From Deltaproteobacteria bacterium (GTDB lineage: Bacteria; Desulfobacterota; Desulfobacteria; Desulfobacterales; Desulfatirhabdiaceae): 6,908 bases of DNA. Location: contig JAJYBO010000153.1 of NCBI GenBank assembly GCA_021778975.1, positions 1 to 6,908 on the forward strand, written 5' to 3'. Shown piece by piece: positions 1 through 3,847 of this stretch. The position numbers and the translations under genes are program-made. The first letter of the stretch is position 1, and the number at the start of each line of letters is the position of its first letter. Under the pieces are notes generated by a model, which was not told where the DNA came from, made no database searches, and saw only the letters and a program-made list of their open reading frames with translations.

Positions 1-159
1 ATGCTCGCTAAGCCCCTGCCCTTCATCGAATGAAAACAGTGTAATGTTCCCTGTATCTTTCTTTAAAAGCGTCTTGCTGACCACAGCGCCGATGGCATAA
101 GCGACATGCGCCTTCACATCGAACGCAACGCCTTTGTTCGTATCAGTATTTATTGTCAT
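1..159 (-). CDS. Cupin-domain protein, N-terminal fragment (runs off the window start)
   Basis: The 53 visible codons begin at an ATG (159-157). A GAGG ribosome binding site (complement of 168-171) lies 8 nt upstream. The frame is open to the window edge, so the C-terminal part is missing. After a polar start (MTINTDTNKGVAF) the protein has a segment typical of small stand-alone cupin proteins: 'VVSKTLLKKDTGNITLF' (about residues 26-42), then 'FDEGQGLSEH' (44-53). In this family the last segment enters the first cupin motif, and the histidine is usually a metal ligand. Such proteins are about 105-115 residues long, so roughly half is missing. They are single beta-barrels, often metal-binding, with unassigned substrates. 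The gene is divergent from the DUF4405 gene, with 112 nt between the two starts. The identification rests on remembered family resemblance; the metal-binding core lies outside the window. Confidence 0.72.
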   Translation of the reverse strand, partial: MTINTDTNKGVAFDVKAHVAYAIGAVVSKTLLKKDTGNITLFSFDEGQGLSEH

Positions 160-203
160 GGCAGTATCCTCAAAAATGGAAACGGGTTGCAATGCAGTCA
201 AAA

Positions 204-223
204 AATCGCTAAATATGGCGATT
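204..223. repeat. Perfect 6-bp inverted repeat between divergent genes
   Basis: AATCGC (204-209) and GCGATT (218-223) are exact reverse complements separated by 8 nt of A+T-rich sequence. The site lies midway in the 112-nt gap between the cupin gene (minus) and the DUF4405 gene (plus). It could therefore be an operator acting on either gene, or a weak hairpin. I found no convincing sigma70 promoter in this gap on either strand. The best plus-strand candidate is TTGCAA (187-192) with a 17-nt spacer to TAAATA (210-215), which matches only 4/6 and 3/6. The same gap also has CAATTCAT twice (231-238 and 250-257). Confidence 0.35.
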
Positions 224-271
224 CCGGCAACAATTCATGTCATCATTATCAATTCATAAAAGGAGATTTCG

Positions 272-538
272 ATGGAAACCAACAAAGCCGCGCAACTCTG
301 GTATGTCAATGCAACGTCTTTCGTCCTGTTCGTGATTCTGGCGTTTACCGGAATCATCAACTGGCTACTGCCCCGCGGATATGAAACGGGAAGCAAATTT
401 CTGATTAGCACCCGGCATTTCTTCCGGGATATTCATGAATGGACAGCCGTCCTGTTTATTTTCGTCATGATTATTCATCTGGCGCTTCACTGGCCCTACG
501 TCATGAACAACCTCAAGAAATACGGCATCCTCAAATAA
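272..538 (+). CDS. DUF4405-type small membrane protein, likely haem-binding
   Basis: This 88-residue protein starts at an ATG with AGGAG (261-265) 6 nt upstream. It has two hydrophobic helices, about residues 12-33 and 57-78. The link between them holds H49 and the 'RDIHEW' motif (H55), and the second helix has 'IIHLALHW' (H69, H73). The histidine pattern and the H-x3-HW signature match DUF4405, a domain related to cytochrome b561/b-type membrane subunits and often found near flavinylated electron-transfer proteins. Known proteins range from a single repeat, as here, to longer four-helix forms. With two helices it probably dimerises or pairs with another subunit to build a four-helix haem site; this is inference. 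The gene stands alone, is followed by its own terminator, and converges on cydB. No partner redox gene lies next to it in the window. The family call is fairly safe; haem binding and electron partner are not shown by the sequence. Confidence 0.82.
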   Translation: METNKAAQLWYVNATSFVLFVILAFTGIINWLLPRGYETGSKFLISTRHFFRDIHEWTAVLFIFVMIIHLALHWPYVMNNLKKYGILK

Positions 539-567
539 TCCAGATTCACCAATCCCTTCAATACGTC

Positions 568-609
568 AAGGCGTGGAAGGCCCTTATAAACCTCACCACG
601 CCTTTTTTT
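568..609 (+). terminator. Rho-independent terminator after the DUF4405 gene
   Basis: AAGGCGTGG (568-576) pairs perfectly with CCACGCCTT (596-604) around a 19-nt loop. The second arm runs directly into seven T residues (603-609). This is a canonical plus-strand terminator 30 nt after the DUF4405 stop. On the minus strand the same hairpin lies 21 nt beyond the cydB stop. There it is preceded by an A-tract but not followed by a T-tract, so termination of the cyd transcript here would be weaker, if it happens at all. Confidence 0.85.
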
Positions 610-629
610 CGATTCATCGAGACGAAAGA

Positions 630-1658
630 TCAATACGCTTCGTCATAATCCAGATCCTCGGACGTAATTTTGGAGGCAAACAGACGATAACTCCACACCT
701 GATATATCAGCACAATCGGTATGAACACCGCAACGACCCCCAGCATAATGGTCAGGGTCAACGGACTGGAAGACGCATTAAACGCCGTAAGGCTGAATGC
801 AGGATTGATGCTGGAGGGAAAGAGATTCGGGAACAAACCGATGACACCGAAAAAGGTGGCCCCAACAATGGTCGTGGCGGAAGCAATCCAGGCTTTGCCA
901 TACTGCCCCTGCCCCATAAAAAACCGGATTCCGAGAAGCGCCGCCACAGTCACCAGAATGACCAGAAACAACAGCGGATGCGCCAGATAGTTGTCATAAA
1001 GATGGGTGGCAAACTTACTGAACACCAAAAATATGACGGCGATTCCTGTCGTCACAGGCCACAGCCGGGCCGCTGTCTGCACCGCGCGCCGCTGAAGATC
1101 GCCCTCGGTTTTGATACCCAGCCACAATGCGCCGTGCTGGATAAACAGCAACAGAAACAATACGCCGCCACACAGCCCGTAAGGATTGAGCAGCGTCAAC
1201 AGGTTCCCCTGATAGACACCGTGCTGATCAATGGGAATCCCTTTGAAAATATTGGCAAACGCCACGCCGAACAACAGCGCTGGCGCCGCGCTGCCCACAA
1301 AGCTGCACGTATCCCAGACATTGCGCCATGCAGCGCTTTCCACCTTGCCACGGAATTCAAAAGACACACCCCGCAGAATCAGCGCGAACAGAATCAGCAT
1401 CAATGCAGAATATAAAGATGAAAACATCACCGCATACACCGTGGGAAATGCGGCGAAAGTTACCCCGCCGGCGGTAATCAGCCAGACCTCGTTACCATCC
1501 CAGACCGGACCGATCGCGTTGATCATGATGCGCTTTTCGGCATCGGTCTTCCCCAGAAACGGCAGCAGCGTTCCAACTCCGAAATCAAATCCGTCCGTCA
1601 TGAAAAATATCGCCCATAGCAGGCCCCAAAGAAAAAACCATGTGGTTTGCAGTGTCAT
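630..1658 (-). CDS. cydB: Cytochrome bd quinol oxidase subunit II (CydB)
   Basis: CydB is the second membrane subunit of the bd-type terminal oxidase, which oxidises quinol and reduces O2 to water in the inner membrane. The 342-residue length is normal for the family. Recognisable motifs are 'TDGFDFGVG' (21-29), 'GPVWDGNEVWL' (50-60, the region of conserved W57/D58 in the E. coli subunit), 'LRGVSFEFR' (95-103) and 'LFPSSINPAFSLTAFNASSSP' split as 279-288 and 289-299. Hydrophobic segments are spread along the whole length, as expected for 8-9 helices. The ATG has a strong AGGAGGA site 5 nt upstream (complement of 1664-1670). It lies downstream of cydA on the same strand, separated by 127 nt, which is longer than usual for this gene pair. 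The C-terminus is intact and acidic ('EDLDYDEAY'). No cydX-like small ORF follows; the next gene is convergent. Confidence 0.97.
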   Translation of the reverse strand: MTLQTTWFFLWGLLWAIFFMTDGFDFGVGTLLPFLGKTDAEKRIMINAIGPVWDGNEVWLITAGGVTFAAFPTVYAVMFSSLYSALMLILFALILRGVSFEFRGKVESAAWRNVWDTCSFVGSAAPALLFGVAFANIFKGIPIDQHGVYQGNLLTLLNPYGLCGGVLFLLLFIQHGALWLGIKTEGDLQRRAVQTAARLWPVTTGIAVIFLVFSKFATHLYDNYLAHPLLFLVILVTVAALLGIRFFMGQGQYGKAWIASATTIVGATFFGVIGLFPNLFPSSINPAFSLTAFNASSSPLTLTIMLGVVAVFIPIVLIYQVWSYRLFASKITSEDLDYDEAY

Positions 1659-1683
1659 GATGCTCCTCCTGTAAGATGAAAAA

Positions 1684-1702
1684 TCAGTCCGTATTCAGTC
1701 CG
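1684..1702. repeat. 8-bp direct repeat in the cydA-cydB gap
   Basis: TCAGTCCG occurs exactly twice, at 1684-1691 and 1695-1702, with an 11-bp period (about one helical turn). It lies 13 nt upstream of the cydB ribosome binding site on the coding (minus) strand. The spacing suits a protein binding one face of DNA, but two 8-bp copies in a 127-nt spacer can arise by chance or slippage. No good promoter is visible here. Confidence 0.3.
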
Positions 1703-1762
1703 CAACAACGGCTGTCCGGCAGACTCGCTTTTGGTATGTTTTGTGTTATGATCTCCATTTAC

Positions 1763-1778
1763 GAAGTCGTCACACTTC
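1763..1778 (-). repeat. Small inverted repeat just after cydA
   Basis: GAAGT (1763-1767) and ACTTC (1774-1778) form a 5-bp perfect stem with a 6-nt loop, 8 nt beyond the cydA stop. There is no T-tract on the minus strand, so it does not look like a terminator. It could be an mRNA-stabilising hairpin between cydA and cydB. Support is weak because the stem is short. Confidence 0.25.
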
Positions 1779-1785
1779 AGAAAGA

Positions 1786-3090
1786 TCACGCATCAACAGG
1801 CCCTTTTTTAACATGAGATACAATGAGATAATACCCGGCAGCCCCTAACAGCGCATACACCACAACAAATGCAATCAGCGATGTCAGCACCTGAGAACCT
1901 GCCACTGGTGAAGCCGCATCCGACGTTTTCATCAAACCGTACACTATCCAGGGCTGGCGCCCGACTTCAGCAAGCATCCACCCCAGTTCATTGGCAATAT
2001 AGGGCAGCGGAATGGAAAACAGCATGAGTTTCAGATACAGAGGGCTTTCCGTCAGACGGTTGCGTTTGAACCACCCGACAATCATCATAAGCGCAAAATA
2101 CATGCTCAGCCCTACCATGCCTTTAAATGCAAGGGATGTCAGCATCACCGGCGGACGCTCATTCTTGGGAAAATCCTTCAGCCCTTTGACGACAGCTCCG
2201 GTATCTCGAAACGCCAGAAAACTGAGCAGCCTCGGAATTTTGCCGATCTCGACCGCATTTTTCTCGTGTTGTTCATCCGGAATCGCCAGCAGATATAGCG
2301 GCGCTCTGGCGGTGGTTGTCCAGTGCGATTCCATCGCCGCCAGTTTCGCCGGCTGTTTGACCGCCAGATCAACCGCATGCAGATCTCCTTCCACAATGAT
2401 AAAAAGGGAAAAGACCAAGCCGAACACCAGCGCCATATTGAAAGATCGGCTGAAAAACTCTACATACCGCCGTTTCAGCAGATGATAGGCGCATATCCCC
2501 ATGACCAGAAATGCACTCAAGATATAGGCGCCACTGATGGTATGAAAAAACTCCATGATCGCGAATTTCTGAAAAATCACCGCCGTGAAACTGACCAGTT
2601 CCGCCCGGCCATCCCGAATGGTATAGCCCACCGGATGCTGCATCCAGGCGTTGGCGGTTATGATCCATATGGCCGACAGCGAGGACGCGAACGCAACTAA
2701 CCACATCACCGTTGCATGAGCTTTGGCGGAAAGTTTTTTCCAGCCGAATATCCAGACGCCAATCAACGTGGATTCCAGAAAAAATGCAGCACTGGCTTCA
2801 ATAGCCAAAAGCGATCCGAAAATATCGCCCACATACGCCGAATAGCGGGACCAGTTGGTGCCGAACTGAAACTCCAGCGTAATGCCCGTAACAATGCCCA
2901 GCGCAAAGTTAATCAGAAAAATTCTTCCCCAGAAACGGGTCATTTTCAGGTAGAGTTCATCTCCGGTTCGCACATAGCGGGTTTCCATCCAGGCCACCAG
3001 AATCGAAAGCCCCAGGGTCAGAGGAACAAACAGAAAATGAAACATGGTCGCCGCCGCAAACTGCAATCGGGATAGCCATACAACATCCAT
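1786..3090 (-). CDS. cydA: Cytochrome bd quinol oxidase subunit I (CydA), short Q-loop type
   Basis: CydA carries the three haems and the quinol site of the bd oxidase. The ATG has GGAAAGGAG (complement of 3099-3107) 8 nt upstream. Of the haem ligands known from E. coli (H19, H186, M393), the matching residues are H18 in 'QFAAATMFHFLF', H183 in 'MEFFHTISGAY' and M325 in 'FKGMVGLSMY'. The acidic pair of the proton/haem d region is present as E98 and E106 ('AIEASAAFFLESTLIG'). The quinol-loop motif 'KQPAKLAAMESHW' (245-257) keeps K249 and E254, the counterparts of K252 and E257. 'GRQPW' (377-381) is intact. At 434 residues it is much shorter than the roughly 520-residue E. coli protein, because it lacks the long C-terminal Q-loop insertion. 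This is the form common outside enterobacteria. K323 sits where E. coli has R391 in my by-eye alignment. The gene follows the Rrf2 regulator by 36 nt, so it is probably co-transcribed with it. Confidence 0.97.
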   Translation of the reverse strand: MDVVWLSRLQFAAATMFHFLFVPLTLGLSILVAWMETRYVRTGDELYLKMTRFWGRIFLINFALGIVTGITLEFQFGTNWSRYSAYVGDIFGSLLAIEASAAFFLESTLIGVWIFGWKKLSAKAHATVMWLVAFASSLSAIWIITANAWMQHPVGYTIRDGRAELVSFTAVIFQKFAIMEFFHTISGAYILSAFLVMGICAYHLLKRRYVEFFSRSFNMALVFGLVFSLFIIVEGDLHAVDLAVKQPAKLAAMESHWTTTARAPLYLLAIPDEQHEKNAVEIGKIPRLLSFLAFRDTGAVVKGLKDFPKNERPPVMLTSLAFKGMVGLSMYFALMMIVGWFKRNRLTESPLYLKLMLFSIPLPYIANELGWMLAEVGRQPWIVYGLMKTSDAASPVAGSQVLTSLIAFVVVYALLGAAGYYLIVSHVKKGPVDA

Positions 3091-3126
3091 CGGGGTGTCT
3101 CCTTTCCAAAATAGTTGATATTGAAG

Positions 3127-3531
3127 TTACCGACAATCCATCAGCGACGCGAATGTCGCCTTTTGCAAGGATTCTCTAAAACGATCCCTGGCCTCTGTCC
3201 AGACCTGATGTACTTTACAATCCGGACTTCGATGACAGGATTCCGGCCTTAAGACACAGTCGTTCAAAAATATTTCGCCAATCACCGCTTCGACCACCGC
3301 CAGCAGCGTCAGTTCTTCCGGAAAAACCATCAAACGAAAACCACCTTTAGCGCCCTGAACGATTTCCATCAAACCGGCTCTTGCCAGTTGTTGAGCGATT
3401 TTTCCCAAAAACTGTTCAGGGATATCCATCTCGCGGGCCACCGTTTTGCGACGGACCAAAACGCCTTTGCCCGCCATCGAAAGATACAGCATACACCGCA
3501 CCGCATATTCCCCCGCCCTTGAAAGCCGCAT
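3127..3531 (-). CDS. Rrf2-family transcriptional regulator with Fe-S cysteine triad
   Basis: This is a 134-residue DNA-binding protein starting 'MRLSRAGEYAVR', the usual Rrf2 N-terminus. I choose the ATG at 3531-3529, with AGGA 9 nt upstream. A TTG at 3555 would add eight residues (TYSGKCD and a start) that do not belong to the family. A winged helix-turn-helix covers about 27-67, with 'IPEQFLGKIAQQLARAG' as the recognition region and 'QGAKGGFRL' as the wing. Cysteines 92, 99 and 105 (C-x6-C-x5-C) resemble the ligand triad of IscR, NsrR and RsrR, so an oxygen-, NO- or redox-sensitive Fe-S cluster is likely. Lone C13 and C133 are extra. The gene lies 36 nt upstream of cydA on the same strand, so it probably controls cydAB and itself. 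The 22-bp palindrome at its promoter is the natural candidate site. Which signal it senses cannot be read from the sequence; it is not a clear orthologue of a named member. Confidence 0.93.
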   Translation of the reverse strand: MRLSRAGEYAVRCMLYLSMAGKGVLVRRKTVAREMDIPEQFLGKIAQQLARAGLMEIVQGAKGGFRLMVFPEELTLLAVVEAVIGEIFLNDCVLRPESCHRSPDCKVHQVWTEARDRFRESLQKATFASLMDCR

Positions 3532-3573
3532 GTCACATTTTCCTGAATATGTCAATAACAGGCCGGTCGCCTG

Positions 3574-3595
3574 AATTCAATGAAAAATTCAATGA
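3574..3595. repeat. 10-bp direct repeat in the leader of the regulator gene
   Basis: AATTCAATGA is present exactly twice, at 3574-3583 and 3586-3595, with a 12-bp period. It falls about 35-55 nt downstream of the predicted transcription start of the regulator-cydAB unit and about 45 nt upstream of the regulator start codon. It could be a tandem protein-binding site or a slippage product. No function is evident. Confidence 0.4.
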
Positions 3596-3610
3596 TCGAG
3601 ATTAAAACAC

Positions 3611-3632
3611 GATAAATAAGATCATTTTTATC
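3611..3632. promoter_or_regulatory. 22-bp imperfect palindrome, candidate operator of the rrf2-cydAB promoter
   Basis: The half-sites are GATAAATAAGA (3611-3621) and TCATTTTTATC (3622-3632). Read against its own reverse complement, 18 of 22 positions match, centred on GATC, with perfect GATAAA/TTTATC ends. The site begins 4 bp downstream of the predicted -10 box and covers the expected start of transcription (about 3630) into the early leader. A dimeric repressor bound here would block transcription initiation. The Rrf2 regulator encoded just downstream is the obvious candidate; related Rrf2 proteins bind A+T-rich dyads of similar size. That pairing is inference. Confidence 0.55.
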
Positions 3633-3636
3633 CTAT

Positions 3637-3665
3637 ATATAAAATGCCATTCATCCATATGTCAA
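3637..3665 (-). promoter_or_regulatory. Near-consensus sigma70 promoter for the rrf2-cydAB unit
   Basis: On the minus strand a perfect TTGACA (complement of 3660-3665) is followed, after exactly 17 nt, by TTATAT (complement of 3637-3642). An overlapping TATATA reading gives an 18-nt spacer. Transcription would start near 3630, leaving a leader of about 100 nt before the regulator ATG. A promoter this close to consensus should be strong unless repressed, which fits the palindrome lying over the start site. Confidence 0.72.
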
Positions 3666-3752
3666 GCGGTTTTTTAAGACGGTTGAGACACAGTATCCAC
3701 ACTTGCGAAGCTATCAAAATTGTTTTAAAGTCACCAACATGATTTTCGCTTT

Positions 3753-3773
3753 CGGAATCACATCAAGATTCCG
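3753..3773. repeat. Perfect 7-bp inverted repeat upstream of the UPF0182 gene
   Basis: CGGAATC (3753-3759) and GATTCCG (3767-3773) are exact reverse complements with a 7-nt spacer. The dyad lies directly upstream of a TTGTCA box (3775-3780), so it could be an activator site or an upstream terminator-like hairpin. No T-tract follows, which argues against termination. Confidence 0.4.
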
Positions 3774-3774
3774 G

Positions 3775-3802
3775 TTGTCATGATCGAAAAACAGCGTTCA
3801 AT
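3775..3802 (+). promoter_or_regulatory. Possible promoter of the UPF0182 gene
   Basis: TTGTCA (3775-3780, 5/6 to the -35 consensus) is followed after 16 nt by TTCAAT (3797-3802, 4/6 to the -10 consensus). The start would be near 3809, about 40 nt before the ATG. The alternative TTGCGA (3703-3708) with TAAAGT (3726-3731) is weaker. Neither is strong, and the gene may use another sigma factor. Confidence 0.35.
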
Positions 3803-3818
3803 GTCGTTTCCACGACAT
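3801..3818. promoter_or_regulatory. Perfect 7-bp dyad near the UPF0182 transcription start
   Basis: ATGTCGT (3801-3807) and ACGACAT (3812-3818) are exact reverse complements around TTCC. If the 3775-3802 promoter is right, the dyad covers the start site and would suit a repressor. If transcription starts further upstream, it would form a stable tetraloop hairpin in the leader, 18 nt before the ribosome binding site. The sequence does not tell these apart. Confidence 0.42.
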
Positions 3819-3847
3819 CAACATAAAAGAATCAACAGGAGGACAGA

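Larger units (their letters stand above)
3532..3847. other. Divergent control region between the regulator-cydAB unit and UPF0182
   Basis: These 316 bases have no credible gene. The left half is strikingly A+T-rich. It holds the minus-strand promoter, a 22-bp palindrome, a 10-bp direct repeat and the leader of the regulator mRNA. The right half holds two perfect 7-bp inverted repeats, a moderate plus-strand promoter candidate and the AGGAGGA site for the UPF0182 gene. ATATGTCAA occurs twice, at 3547-3555 and 3657-3665; only the second copy supplies a -35 box with a usable -10 box. Confidence 0.7.

Noticed and set aside
106..384. Plus-strand 92-codon frame overlapping the cupin start and DUF4405 gene
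   Set aside because: It crosses a divergent intergenic region and two genes in other frames and resembles no family; the DUF4405 frame has the ribosome binding site and clear motifs.
568..609. Terminator considered as bidirectional, also ending the cydB transcript
   Set aside because: The hairpin is shared, but on the minus strand it is not followed by a T-tract, so only the plus-strand function is well supported.
573..1415. Long open frame (280 codons) on the plus strand across cydB
   Set aside because: It is antisense to cydB, rich in Q, R and H as expected for a shadow frame of a hydrophobic protein, and has no ribosome binding site.
1748..1816. 22-codon plus-strand ORF (MISIYEVVTLQ...) in the cydA-cydB gap, considered as a small protein
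   Set aside because: No ribosome binding site, antisense to the cydA end, and no resemblance to CydX, which should in any case be on the minus strand.
3532..3555. TTG at 3555 as start of the regulator, and its TTGACA as a second -35 box
   Set aside because: The ATG at 3531 matches the family N-terminus and has AGGA upstream. At the right distance from this TTGACA the -10 position reads CATGCG, which is not promoter-like.
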